DNA of 64,000 nt, from the NCBI GenBank assembly GCA_018239715.1, contig JAFEGW010000006.1, positions 91,800 to 155,799 on the forward strand, written 5' to 3'. The notes beneath the pieces are model-generated. The model saw only the letters and a list, made by a program, of their open reading frames with translations, was not told where the DNA came from and made no database searches. The stretch is from Verrucomicrobiota bacterium (GTDB lineage: Bacteria > Chlamydiota > Chlamydiia > Chlamydiales > Rhabdochlamydiaceae). Within the stretch, counting starts at the first letter, position 1, and each line of letters starts with the position of its first letter. The translations under genes and the position numbers were made by a program. Positions 1 through 7,793 of the stretch are shown piece after piece.

Positions 1-883
1 GGCTCTCGCGACGCTCGTCGTCAATAAAATCAAAGCCGGTCTTCCTCTTTGCGCTGTCAAAGCCCCTGCGTTCGGCGATAGACGTAAAGCGGTTTTACAA
101 GATATCGCCGTCTTAACGGGAGCAACTGTGATCTCCGAAGACGTCGGCCTCTCCTTGGAGGATGCGGAGCCCTCGATGCTGGGCCGGGCAAAAAAGATCA
201 AAGTCGGGAAAGAAGAGACCACGATTATCGATGGAGCTGGAGACCCTAAAGAGATCCAAAAACGAATCCAAGCAATCCGCGGGGAAATCGCGAATTCGAC
301 TTCGGACTACGACATTGAAAAACTCGAAGAGAGGCTCGCTAAACTCGCCGGCGGTGTTGCTGTTATTAATGTCGGAGCAGCCACCGAAAGCGAACTCAAA
401 GAGAAAAAAGCCCGTGTGGATGATGCTCTCCATGCCACCCGTGCTGCAGTCGCCGATGGTATTGTCCCCGGCGGCGGTGTCGCTCTGCTCCGCGCCGTTA
501 AAGCTTTAGAAGGCTTTGTCCTCACCGGAGAAGAGCAAATTGGCGTTGAAGTGGTCCGGAAAGCGGCCTTTGCTCCGGCAGCAGCGATAGCGACCAACTG
601 CGGAGAACAAGGAAATCTCATTGCCGAAAAAATCTACGAGCGTCAAGGCGCTTGGGGATTTAACGGCCTCACAGGGGAATTTGCCGACCTATCTAAAGAC
701 GGCGTGGTAGATCCTGTGCTTGTCACGAAGAGCGCTCTCACCAATGCCGCCTCTGTCGCTGGCATTTTGCTCACCGTGGCAGCCATGATCACCGACAAGC
801 CCGAGCCGAAACCACAAACTCCTGCTCCTTCAATGGATGGCATGGGAGGAATGGGCGGTATGGGGATGGATGATATGATGTAA
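1..883 (+). CDS. groEL: Chaperonin GroEL, 3' part (5' end outside window)
   Basis: Large-ring subunit of the cytoplasmic GroEL/GroES ATP-dependent folding machine. The frame is open from base 2, so about 293 C-terminal residues are present and the start lies to the left of the window. Visible signatures are the apical-domain stretch [10 protein letters not shown] near the beginning, the equatorial-domain segment [19 protein letters not shown], and the flexible Gly-Gly-Met tail ending in DDMM. Chlamydiae carry several groEL copies; the intact GGM tail suggests a canonical ring-forming copy, but the missing N-terminal half prevents a firm paralogue call. A hairpin follows directly after the stop. 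Confidence 0.97.
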   Translation, partial: ALATLVVNKIKAGLPLCAVKAPAFGDRRKAVLQDIAVLTGATVISEDVGLSLEDAEPSMLGRAKKIKVGKEETTIIDGAGDPKEIQKRIQAIRGEIANSTSDYDIEKLEERLAKLAGGVAVINVGAATESELKEKKARVDDALHATRAAVADGIVPGGGVALLRAVKALEGFVLTGEEQIGVEVVRKAAFAPAAAIATNCGEQGNLIAEKIYERQGAWGFNGLTGEFADLSKDGVVDPVLVTKSALTNAASVAGILLTVAAMITDKPEPKPQTPAPSMDGMGGMGGMGMDDMM

Positions 884-889
884 GTTCGT

Positions 890-913
890 GCGCTTCGCAA
901 AAAAGCGAAGCGC
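890..913. terminator. Bidirectional hairpin terminator after groEL
   Basis: A perfect 9-bp stem (GCGCTTCGC at 890-898 with GCGAAGCGC at 905-913) closes an A6 loop. It sits between the groEL stop and the stop of the convergent methyltransferase gene, so it can serve both directions. The T-tract is poor on the plus strand. Confidence 0.6.
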
Positions 914-1509
914 TACGATTTCTTCTCTAACTGAAAAATATAACCGCACCAATGGTCCTCAGTGAATGTCTGGATCATGCGGAAACCTTGTTCTTTTCTC
1001 CAGGCAAGATAGGCTTTCTCATCTTCTTTTAGAACACCCGAGGCGATGAGGATGGCAGAAGCTGGAATCCTATCACCGATCGAGCTCCATGCTTGCTCTT
1101 GCTCGGAGCTGATCATGTTCATCAAAAAGACAGTCCCTGGTTGAATCTTTTGAGGAGGGTTTTCGGAAAAAGTAATGTTTTTAGCATGCGGTGAAAGTTT
1201 TAAGTTTTTTTGGGCATGTTGGACAGCTGCCGGGTCGATATCGTAGCCATAGACAGAACTTGCTCCCATGGCAGCGGCAGCTAGAGATAAAATCCCGCTT
1301 CCACAGCCGATATCGACGACAAGATGGTCTTTTATATAAGGTTGCATGAGACGCAAGACAAGGCGTGTGGTCGGATGAGAAAAATCTCCAAAGCCGGGAC
1401 CTGGATAGAGTAGGAGAGTTTCGGGGCAGCCATAGGGAGTTAGATCGATATGAGCTTTGCCGTTTTTAAAATTGGGTGCAAAAAGCTCCCATTGCTTTTC
1501 CCAAATCAT
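913..1509 (-). CDS. PrmA-like SAM-dependent methyltransferase, short form
   Basis: A 198-residue class I methyltransferase. The SAM-binding motif I is DIGCGSGILSLAA near residue 66. Before it lies a segment with a PrmA-like HPTTR (residues 45-49), and an N-M-I-S motif near 131 matches the NPPY-like substrate position of the ribosomal protein L11 methyltransferase family, which has NI there. Full PrmA proteins are about 290 residues with an N-terminal substrate-recognition domain. That domain is absent here, so the substrate may not be L11. The gene converges on groEL and lies just downstream of alkB on the same strand (14-bp gap), probably co-transcribed. Confidence 0.75.
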   Translation of the reverse strand: MIWEKQWELFAPNFKNGKAHIDLTPYGCPETLLLYPGPGFGDFSHPTTRLVLRLMQPYIKDHLVVDIGCGSGILSLAAAAMGASSVYGYDIDPAAVQHAQKNLKLSPHAKNITFSENPPQKIQPGTVFLMNMISSEQEQAWSSIGDRIPASAILIASGVLKEDEKAYLAWRKEQGFRMIQTFTEDHWCGYIFQLEKKS

Positions 1510-1523
1510 TAGAAAATCTTTTT

Positions 1524-2351
1524 TTACATTTTTGACAGTTTGTAGAATTGGCTATCTTTAGCGAGCTTTTCAGCGGGGACAGTGGCAAATTCTTTTTCAC
1601 GACCTTTAAGATTAGGGGTATAGCGGAGTGTGAAATTTAAGCGTCCGCCTTTGATGAGAGCAAGATCAGGAGAAGTGTTGGGGTGGATTTGATAAATAGC
1701 ATGATAAATATTTCGACTAGCTCCTCCGAATATTAAGATATCCCCTGATTCGAATAAGATCCGATGGGCTAAGTTGGCAGGATTTGTAATGGGACGTTCT
1801 CGAGAGATTCTTGGTTTTTCATGACAAACAAGAAAATCACAGCTATCACCCACTGAAATAGAAATAACGGGAGCTTTATCTATTCCATCATTGTCGCCAT
1901 TGTCTCGATGCCAGGGCATATAGCCTTCGGGAGGTGGGTTGTCCAAGGTTTTATAAATAAGAGCGATGAGATGAGTAGGTTCGACGACTTTCAATTCGGG
2001 GTCGTGTTCAGCTGCTTGCTCTAAGGCTTTTTTGCAAAGGGGTGTAAGATTCGGCTCGAACTGATCGACTGCACAGTACATGCGTCCCCGGTAAGGCCTG
2101 GAATTTAAAACCATCGTTTTTCCGTCTTTGTCCTTTCGGTAAAAACCGTTTTCAGGAACTTTGCCTTTTTGCATCGCGGCGAGCGCTAGCATGGTTTCTG
2201 CACCGAAAGCAAGAGCTGACTTCAATAAGACAAGACCCGGCTCGTATTTGATGATGCGAGGTGCTAGGCTACTGGTACAGCGGCGAGGAACTCTCGGCGC
2301 AATAGAATGAGAAATAGCCACAGGTGCGCGAACTCGTGAAAGGGCAGCCAT
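1524..2351 (-). CDS. alkB: AlkB-family Fe(II)/2-oxoglutarate dioxygenase with Arg-rich N-terminal leader
   Basis: AlkB enzymes oxidatively demethylate alkylated bases in DNA and RNA. The core is easy to read in this 275-residue protein: iron ligands H148 and D150 (WHRDN) and H217 (the segment GGASRNIYH), and the family signature R237-x-N-x-T-x-R243 that binds 2-oxoglutarate. Residues about 38 onward align by eye with E. coli AlkB, leaving roughly 35 extra N-terminal residues rich in Arg, Ser and Ala with no acidic residue before E37. That leader resembles those of the genes at 47814 and 49436. A strong AAGGAGGT Shine-Dalgarno lies 6 nt before the ATG. The enzyme could do ordinary DNA repair or be an exported nucleic-acid modifier; the leader makes the second possibility worth testing. 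Confidence 0.88.
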   Translation of the reverse strand: MAALSRVRAPVAISHSIAPRVPRRCTSSLAPRIIKYEPGLVLLKSALAFGAETMLALAAMQKGKVPENGFYRKDKDGKTMVLNSRPYRGRMYCAVDQFEPNLTPLCKKALEQAAEHDPELKVVEPTHLIALIYKTLDNPPPEGYMPWHRDNGDNDGIDKAPVISISVGDSCDFLVCHEKPRISRERPITNPANLAHRILFESGDILIFGGASRNIYHAIYQIHPNTSPDLALIKGGRLNFTLRYTPNLKGREKEFATVPAEKLAKDSQFYKLSKM

Positions 2352-2386
2352 AATCCACCTCCTTGGCCTAGATTATAAAACAGTGT

Positions 2387-3997
2387 TTACTTTTTTCTCC
2401 AGAAGGCAGGGACAAGCAGCACCAGGATGCTCAAATATTCCAAGCGGCCTAGGACCATCCAAAGAATGCAGACTATTTTGGAAAAAGGGGAAAGAAAAGC
2501 AAACGAATTTGTCGAGCCGATGCCGCCCAGGCTAAGACCCGTATTGTTGATCATGCAGCTGATCGTCCCCAGCGATGTGACAATATCATGATCATCCCAG
2601 ACGAGCAGATAAGTGCCTATGATCACCAAAAAGATCACAATGCAAAAGAAAATCAGCACAGTTGTCGCTGTTTTAGGATTGATCTCTTTTTCTCCTACTT
2701 TAAGCACGCGGACAACTTCAGGCCGGAATAACGATTCAATTTTGTTTTTGATGAGCTTCAAGACAATAAAATAACGGATGACTTTGATACCGCCCGTCGT
2801 AGAGCCTGACATTCCTCCAATAAACATTAAAATCACCATGAGAAACTGGCAGGCATAAGGCCACATGTCGTAGGAAATGAGAGAAAAGCCGGTGGAGGTC
2901 TGGGCTGAAATGGCCATGAACGATCCCTGTGCTAAAGATTTAGTCCATGGGAGGGTGGAATGCCAGAGTGGAAATGACATCAGCAGGCAACCCAAGGTTA
3001 AAATAACAAAATAGAGAAAAAATTCCGGCTCGTAAAAACGGTAAAACTTTCCTTTAAGGCCATGAAAATAAAGAGTGAAGTTAATACTGCCCGCGATCAT
3101 AAAAATCGTGATAATCCAGGGGGTCGCCGCGCTGGCATAGGAGAGCAGGCCGTCGTTCGTCACAGTAAATCCGCCGGTGGAAATCGTTGAAAACGACAAA
3201 GTCACAGCATCGAAGAGCGGAATCGAGCTGTTGGTGAGTTTCATCAGCACGACTTGGAAAAGGGTCAGCCCTAAATAGATCTTCCATAAGAGGCTGGCGG
3301 TCTCTTTAATCCGAGGTGTAATCCCTTCCTTGGAAAGGCCGGCCATTTCACTCTCGTACAAAAATTTCCCGCCCATGGCTAGAGCCGGCAGGACGGCAAT
3401 AAAGAGAACCACAATTCCCATGCCTCCCAGCCATTGCAGAAAGCTGCGCCAGAAAAGTAAAGGTTTACCCAGCGCCTCTAGGCCGACTTTAACCACTTCC
3501 CCGGTGCTCGGGTCTTTCAGAGGAGCGACAGTCCCATAGAAAGAATAGACAAGGGAATCATCCAGAGGATTAGGAACGTGGGCGAGAACTTCTTTCCCCT
3601 CTTCATAAACTTTAGGGTAGATGATGGTGGCCCCTGTTGTCGTGAGGCCCGATACGGTCTCGAAATAGGCATCAATAGGGTTTTTGATCGTTTTAGTGAT
3701 CAAAAAAGGGCAGGAACCTACGGCGGCTGTCAAAAACCATATCGACACCACCAGCAGAATGCTCTCTTTACGATAGAGTGTGCCCCTGGCTTTGCGACCT
3801 CCCCAACGGAAAATGGCGCTGCAGACTAAACAGATCGCGAGGGTCTCTAAGAAAGCGAATGTCGCAGATGTTGAAAAATAGATTTTTTTCTCGATGAAAA
3901 ATTCATAGGCTATTGCAACAGAAAGCGGGATTAATAAAATAGCGGCGAGATAGAGGAAATATCGGCTTAGGACTCGACTAATTTCCGCATATGACAT
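2387..3997 (-). CDS. trkH: Trk/Ktr potassium uptake channel subunit TrkH
   Basis: The 536-residue membrane subunit that moves K+ inward. There are many hydrophobic segments and four pore-loop filter motifs typical of the TrkH/KtrB fold: GLTTTGATI, STISTGGFT, AQTSTGFS and MINNTGLSL. The C-terminus ends in a basic RKK. The gene is last in a minus-strand cluster trkA, HIT protein, trkH, with a 1-bp gap to the HIT gene, so translation is probably coupled. The gating subunit TrkA is encoded by the first gene. Confidence 0.95.
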   Translation of the reverse strand: MSYAEISRVLSRYFLYLAAILLIPLSVAIAYEFFIEKKIYFSTSATFAFLETLAICLVCSAIFRWGGRKARGTLYRKESILLVVSIWFLTAAVGSCPFLITKTIKNPIDAYFETVSGLTTTGATIIYPKVYEEGKEVLAHVPNPLDDSLVYSFYGTVAPLKDPSTGEVVKVGLEALGKPLLFWRSFLQWLGGMGIVVLFIAVLPALAMGGKFLYESEMAGLSKEGITPRIKETASLLWKIYLGLTLFQVVLMKLTNSSIPLFDAVTLSFSTISTGGFTVTNDGLLSYASAATPWIITIFMIAGSINFTLYFHGLKGKFYRFYEPEFFLYFVILTLGCLLMSFPLWHSTLPWTKSLAQGSFMAISAQTSTGFSLISYDMWPYACQFLMVILMFIGGMSGSTTGGIKVIRYFIVLKLIKNKIESLFRPEVVRVLKVGEKEINPKTATTVLIFFCIVIFLVIIGTYLLVWDDHDIVTSLGTISCMINNTGLSLGGIGSTNSFAFLSPFSKIVCILWMVLGRLEYLSILVLLVPAFWRKK

Positions 3998-3998
3998 T

Positions 3999-4511
3999 CT
4001 ACATCGCCTTTTTCATTTTCTCGCAAACCTCGCGCATCTCGGAAGAGTCTATAGGTTTCTTGAGATTAGCAATATACATCTTCAGCAGGAATTTTAACGA
4101 GGAATCATCGCCTGTTTGCTTAGGAAAGTAGTGAAAATGCACATGGGGCACTGTTTGCCCTGCTTCCGCCCCATTTTTTTGCAAAAGAAGATAGGAAGTC
4201 GTCCCGAAAACTTTCGTAGCTGCCTGGTCGATTTTTTTAATAGCGCGGCTGAGATAAGCGCTTTCATGATCGGTGATCTCTTCGAAACGCTCCGCGTGCC
4301 TCTTTGGAATGATCAAGCAGTGGCCTGGCATCACGGGTTTATGGGTATAAAGGGCAATGACGGTGTCATCCTCGTAGATTTTCTGAGCCGTTAGCACTTT
4401 GGGATCGCAAAAAGCACAATAGTCTTTGGACAGTTTAGGGGAGGGTGTTAAAAAGTAGACACCTACTCCCAAGATTAGAAAGCCTAAAAAAACAAACAGG
4501 GTTTTTTTCAT
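3999..4511 (-). CDS. HIT-family hydrolase with N-terminal membrane anchor
   Basis: A 170-residue histidine-triad protein. The HIT signature is PHVHFHYFP near residues 122-130, with the family substrate-loop pattern LIIPKRHAERFEEI upstream and a CAFCDP metal-site-like motif near residue 33. HIT proteins hydrolyse AMP-linked nucleotides such as adenosine phosphoramidates. Unusually, residues 4-22 form one hydrophobic helix after a Lys-Lys start, predicting either an inner-membrane anchor or export; most HIT enzymes are soluble and cytoplasmic. The gene is sandwiched between trkA (12-bp gap) and trkH (1-bp gap), so it is co-transcribed with potassium uptake. Why it is there is unknown. Confidence 0.85.
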   Translation of the reverse strand: MKKTLFVFLGFLILGVGVYFLTPSPKLSKDYCAFCDPKVLTAQKIYEDDTVIALYTHKPVMPGHCLIIPKRHAERFEEITDHESAYLSRAIKKIDQAATKVFGTTSYLLLQKNGAEAGQTVPHVHFHYFPKQTGDDSSLKFLLKMYIANLKKPIDSSEMREVCEKMKKAM

Positions 4512-4523
4512 GAAAATCCTTGC

Positions 4524-5876
4524 TTAAAAGATTTTTTCTACTTCGGGAATCGCTTCAGGACTGCAAAGAACGATGGCTGTATCGCCAGGCGTTAGAACGC
4601 TGCTGCCTTTAGGAACGGTGACACCGCTCCGGTTTTCAATCATCGCAATCAAAAAGTCCTGAGGAAGCGTCGCGCTGAGATCGGATAGAGGAGAGCCGAC
4701 GATGCCAGAATCAGGAGAAATTTTGACTTCCATGATTTTCGCGCGGTTTTCATACAGAGAAGCTACCGATACAATGGAGGTCCCCTGTAAGATAGAACGG
4801 ATGCGCCGTGCGATGCTTTCTCGTTCGGATAGAGTATGAGAGATGCCCAGCTGTTGAAGAAGAGGAGCAAAGCCTTCTTCGGAGACTAATGCTAGCACTT
4901 GGTCGCAGCCTGCTTGCCTTGCTAAGGCGGCAGCAAGGATGTTGGTCTCTTGGGATTGCGTGCAAGCGACAAAAAGATCGGCTTTTTCAACCCTTTCTTC
5001 CTTTAAAAAAGCAAAATCCGTTCCATCATGGTTAAAAATGGTGACAAAGGGGAAAAGCTGGGCAATTCGTTGACATTTGGTTTCATCTTGCTCGATGATT
5101 TTCACGTCGATTTTCTGCTCTTCAAGAAGGCGGCATAGATGGATGACAACGCCCGAGCCGCCGACTAAAACAACCGATTTGATGGTTTTTTTAGGCATCC
5201 CAAAGATATTTCCCAGCTGCTCCATGGCCTGCGTCTCGCCAATCAAAGTTGCCTCATCACCGGGGATCAGGTGGTCGTGGCCTTTGGGGAAGATAAATGT
5301 TTCTTTTCCGCCGCTGATTTTCCTCCGGATGAGGCCGATTAAGAGATTATTGCTCAGCTCCACTTTAGAGAGGGGAATCCCGCTGTATTGAAAATTAGGG
5401 GGGATGACCATGGTTCGCATTTGCACGGCCCCATGCGCAAAGGTTTCTACGGCTAAATGGCCAGGATTGACGATATGTTTAAAAAGATCGTGTGCGACGA
5501 TGACCTCGGTTCCTAAAAGATGATCGACAAAGAATAAACGTCCGAATTCTAGCCGGCTATGGTCTAGAAAAGAGTTTTGCCGGATCCTTGCAACCGTCTT
5601 CGAATATCCCAAATTTTTCGCCATCGTGCAGGCCACGAGATTAGTCTCATCATCACTGCTCATGGCAATGAAAAGCTCGGGCGAGAGCTCGGTCAGGTCC
5701 TCCAGAAGCCTCCAGTCGGTCCCCGATCCCAGCCTCGTCGCAACATCGGCCGAACGGCCGATTTTCTCCAGAGCTTTCGGATCGCGGTCGATGACGATAA
5801 CGCTATGTCCTTCTTCAGCGAGTTTTGCTGCTAGATAAGACCCAATGGTCCCGGCCCCTAAAATAACTATATTCAT
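4524..5876 (-). CDS. trkA: Trk potassium uptake regulatory subunit TrkA
   Basis: A 450-residue cytoplasmic NAD(H)/ATP-binding ring protein that gates TrkH. It has the duplicated architecture of TrkA: a first RCK domain starting with the dinucleotide fold MNIVILGAGTIGSYLA and an acidic VIDRD, followed by a TrkA_C domain. A second RCK half begins near residue 234 at VVLVGGSGVVIHL, followed by a second TrkA_C domain at the end. The length matches the usual two-repeat form. It is the first gene of the trkA-HIT-trkH cluster. Confidence 0.95.
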   Translation of the reverse strand: MNIVILGAGTIGSYLAAKLAEEGHSVIVIDRDPKALEKIGRSADVATRLGSGTDWRLLEDLTELSPELFIAMSSDDETNLVACTMAKNLGYSKTVARIRQNSFLDHSRLEFGRLFFVDHLLGTEVIVAHDLFKHIVNPGHLAVETFAHGAVQMRTMVIPPNFQYSGIPLSKVELSNNLLIGLIRRKISGGKETFIFPKGHDHLIPGDEATLIGETQAMEQLGNIFGMPKKTIKSVVLVGGSGVVIHLCRLLEEQKIDVKIIEQDETKCQRIAQLFPFVTIFNHDGTDFAFLKEERVEKADLFVACTQSQETNILAAALARQAGCDQVLALVSEEGFAPLLQQLGISHTLSERESIARRIRSILQGTSIVSVASLYENRAKIMEVKISPDSGIVGSPLSDLSATLPQDFLIAMIENRSGVTVPKGSSVLTPGDTAIVLCSPEAIPEVEKIF

Positions 5877-5947
5877 AGGCTATCCAGCATATCTGGTCTG
5901 AATCAGAAAGTAAAGCTTGCTCAAAATCGGGGACTTCTTGAGAATAT

Positions 5948-5976
5948 TTGCAGGTTATCTATAGATAAAATATTCT
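5948..5976 (+). promoter_or_regulatory. Promoter of tRNA-Arg
   Basis: TTGCAG (5948-5953), a 17-bp spacer and TATTCT (5971-5976) form a good sigma70/sigma66-type promoter. The -10 ends 11 nt before the mature tRNA 5' end. Confidence 0.6.
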
Positions 5977-5987
5977 TTTAGTCTATT

Positions 5988-6061
5988 GCACCGGTAGCTC
6001 AGTTGGATAGAGTACATGGCTACGAACCATGGGGTCAGAGGTTCAAATCCTCTCCGGTGCG
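5988..6061 (+). tRNA. tRNA-Arg (anticodon ACG)
   Basis: A 74-nt cloverleaf. The acceptor stem GCACCGG (5988-5994) pairs with CCGGTGC (6054-6060), followed by discriminator G. The D-arm is GCTC/GAGT, the anticodon stem CATGG/CCATG encloses CTACGAA with anticodon ACG at 6022-6024, and the T-arm is AGAGG-TTCAAAT-CCTCT. CCA is not encoded, consistent with the CCA-adding enzyme at 18759. The A34 would be deaminated to inosine to read CGU/CGC/CGA. Confidence 0.97.
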
Positions 6062-6079
6062 AATTTTCAACGTGAAGCC

Positions 6080-6724
6080 ATGGTTATCATTAAAGTTTTT
6101 ACGGCGGGGCCTGCAGAGACTAATGCCATTCTCATGGGTTGTCAAGTGACGCGGCAGGCGGCGATTATCGATGTTCCCTCCGGCAGTATCCCGCTGATCT
6201 TAAAAGCCCTGGAAAACGATGCCCTTGTTCCCCAAATGATCCTTCTCACGCATTCCCATTGGGACCACCTAGCCGATGCCGCTGAGCTCAAAAGAATTCT
6301 TGGTATCCCTGTCTATGTCCATCGGGAAGATGCCGGCAATTTGGAAAAGCCCGGATCCGATCGTTTGCCCCTTTTTTTCCCTATTGAGGGGGTCAAGGCC
6401 GATCATTTTTTAACCGATGGGCAGGTTATTCCTCTCGGAGAGCTGAAGATAGAGGTGATCCATACACCGGGCCATACTCCGGGGGGCGTCTGTTTTTGGC
6501 TTAAGAAAGAAAAAATATTAATTTCGGGAGATACCCTTTTTAAGGGAACGATTGGGAATCTGAGTTTTCCCACTGCGCGTCCTGCCCTTATGTGGGAGTC
6601 TTTAAAGAAGCTGGCTGAGCTTCCGCCGGAAACTAGGGTTATCCCCGGGCATGGTCCTGAGACGACGATTCAGGCGGAGAGCTGGATTGCACAGGCGAAG
6701 GAAATCTTTGATCATGAATTCTAA
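6080..6724 (+). CDS. Metallo-beta-lactamase-fold hydrolase (glyoxalase II-like)
   Basis: A 214-residue cytoplasmic hydrolase with a dinuclear metal site: THSHWDH (H58, H60, D62, H63), the third-ligand motif HTPGHTPG, the bridging Asp in SGDTLF, and the terminal IPGHG. This is the small glyoxalase-II-like subgroup (YcbL type), probably acting on a thioester or similar small substrate. A longer frame is open into the tRNA gene, but translation must start at the ATG at 6080, because upstream codons overlap the tRNA. The peroxiredoxin gene follows closely, suggesting a small detoxification pair. Confidence 0.87.
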   Translation: MVIIKVFTAGPAETNAILMGCQVTRQAAIIDVPSGSIPLILKALENDALVPQMILLTHSHWDHLADAAELKRILGIPVYVHREDAGNLEKPGSDRLPLFFPIEGVKADHFLTDGQVIPLGELKIEVIHTPGHTPGGVCFWLKKEKILISGDTLFKGTIGNLSFPTARPALMWESLKKLAELPPETRVIPGHGPETTIQAESWIAQAKEIFDHEF

Positions 6725-6739
6725 ACAGTGAGGTTGACG

Positions 6740-7330
6740 ATGAATAGTTTATTAATTGGCAAGAGTGCTCCTGGATTTAAAACGAAAGCTGTAGTCGGCG
6801 GAAAGATCGTTGCTGATTTTTCCCTCAGCAACTTTTTAGGTCAATACGTTGTTTTCTTTTTTTATCCCTTAGATTTTACATTTGTCTGCCCGACGGAATT
6901 ACATGCCTTCCAGCAAGAGCTCGATGCTTTTGAAAAACGCAGCGCACAAGTCGTCGGATGTTCTGTCGATAGCGCCAATAGCCATCTGGCGTGGCTGAGC
7001 ATTCCTAAAAGTAAAGGAGGGATCCAAGGCGTGACTTATCCTTTAGTTTCAGATCTTACGAAGTCGATCTCCCTGGATTATCATGTCCTCAAAGAAGATG
7101 AAGGGATTGCCTATCGGGGTCTTTTCATTATAGACAAAGAAGGCATCGTACGGCATCAGCTTGTCAATGATCTGCCGCTCGGGCGCTCTGTAGACGAGGC
7201 GCTCCGGATTTTGGATGCATTAGCCTACTACGAAAGCAATGGTGAAGTTTGTCCTGCGAACTGGAAAAATGGCGCAAAAACAATGAAGCCGACCCAGGAA
7301 GGCCTTGAGACCTATTTCGCTGTCAAATAG
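6740..7330 (+). CDS. ahpC: Typical 2-Cys peroxiredoxin (AhpC/TSA family)
   Basis: Reduces hydrogen peroxide and alkyl hydroperoxides in the cytoplasm. The 196-residue protein has the peroxidatic site FYPLDFTFVCPTE with C50 and the resolving Cys in GEVCPANW (C171), so it is the typical 2-Cys dimeric type. The ATG at 6740 is preferred over the in-frame GTG at 6728, since a GTGAGG ribosome-binding sequence precedes it and the protein then has the usual family length. The last 19 bases overlap the convergent gene at 7312. In Chlamydiaceae an ahpC gene also lies near a groEL copy. Confidence 0.93.
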   Translation: MNSLLIGKSAPGFKTKAVVGGKIVADFSLSNFLGQYVVFFFYPLDFTFVCPTELHAFQQELDAFEKRSAQVVGCSVDSANSHLAWLSIPKSKGGIQGVTYPLVSDLTKSISLDYHVLKEDEGIAYRGLFIIDKEGIVRHQLVNDLPLGRSVDEALRILDALAYYESNGEVCPANWKNGAKTMKPTQEGLETYFAVK

Positions 7331-7707
7331 TCGTATAGATCTCTTTCATTGACGAGCAGAATACTGTGATGGAGATGGCAGATGGGGATTGCTGCTTGGA
7401 TGATTTCTTCATCGCCGACCCCCGGCATGCCAATCGCGGTCAAGGGAGATTGAAAAGGTTTTTGTTTTAAAATACGGAGCCCTTGAATGTAATCTTCCGT
7501 GCTGAAGCCTTCGTCTGCGACGCGGAAATAGATCAAATCTTGTCCATACAAGAGAGCTTGGACCGCATACCGGATCCCTTCAGTGCTTTCAGGAGGATTG
7601 CCCAAAAAGTCGAGAACCTGCTCCACCGAGGCCAAGTGGATCGGTGTGCAGAGCTCTCCACGCTCGGCAGCTCCAAATAAGAAAATAGTCGTCCTTGACT
7701 TCGCCAT
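7312..7707 (-). CDS. Conserved chlamydial-type hypothetical protein
   Basis: A 131-residue soluble protein without signal peptide or membrane segment and without a motif I can name. Hydrophobic strands alternate with amphipathic helices (for example GIRYAVQALLYGQDLIYFRV), which fits a small globular alpha/beta fold. It ends inside ahpC on the opposite strand (19-bp overlap). In Chlamydia trachomatis the neighbour of ahpC (CT603) is the hypothetical CT602, and this gene may be its counterpart; this is inference from position only. Confidence 0.7.
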   Translation of the reverse strand: MAKSRTTIFLFGAAERGELCTPIHLASVEQVLDFLGNPPESTEGIRYAVQALLYGQDLIYFRVADEGFSTEDYIQGLRILKQKPFQSPLTAIGMPGVGDEEIIQAAIPICHLHHSILLVNERDLYDYLTAK

Positions 7708-7793
7708 TCCTCTTCATAGACATATATAAAAATTATTTTAAAGTTTATTTTCAAAGGCTTGTTCGTTTATGAATAAGATATAGGAGTATCTCT

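Noticed and set aside
6029..6079. Upstream extension of the metallo-beta-lactamase-fold gene
   Set aside because: It overlaps the 3' half of tRNA-Arg; the ATG at 6080 gives the normal protein.
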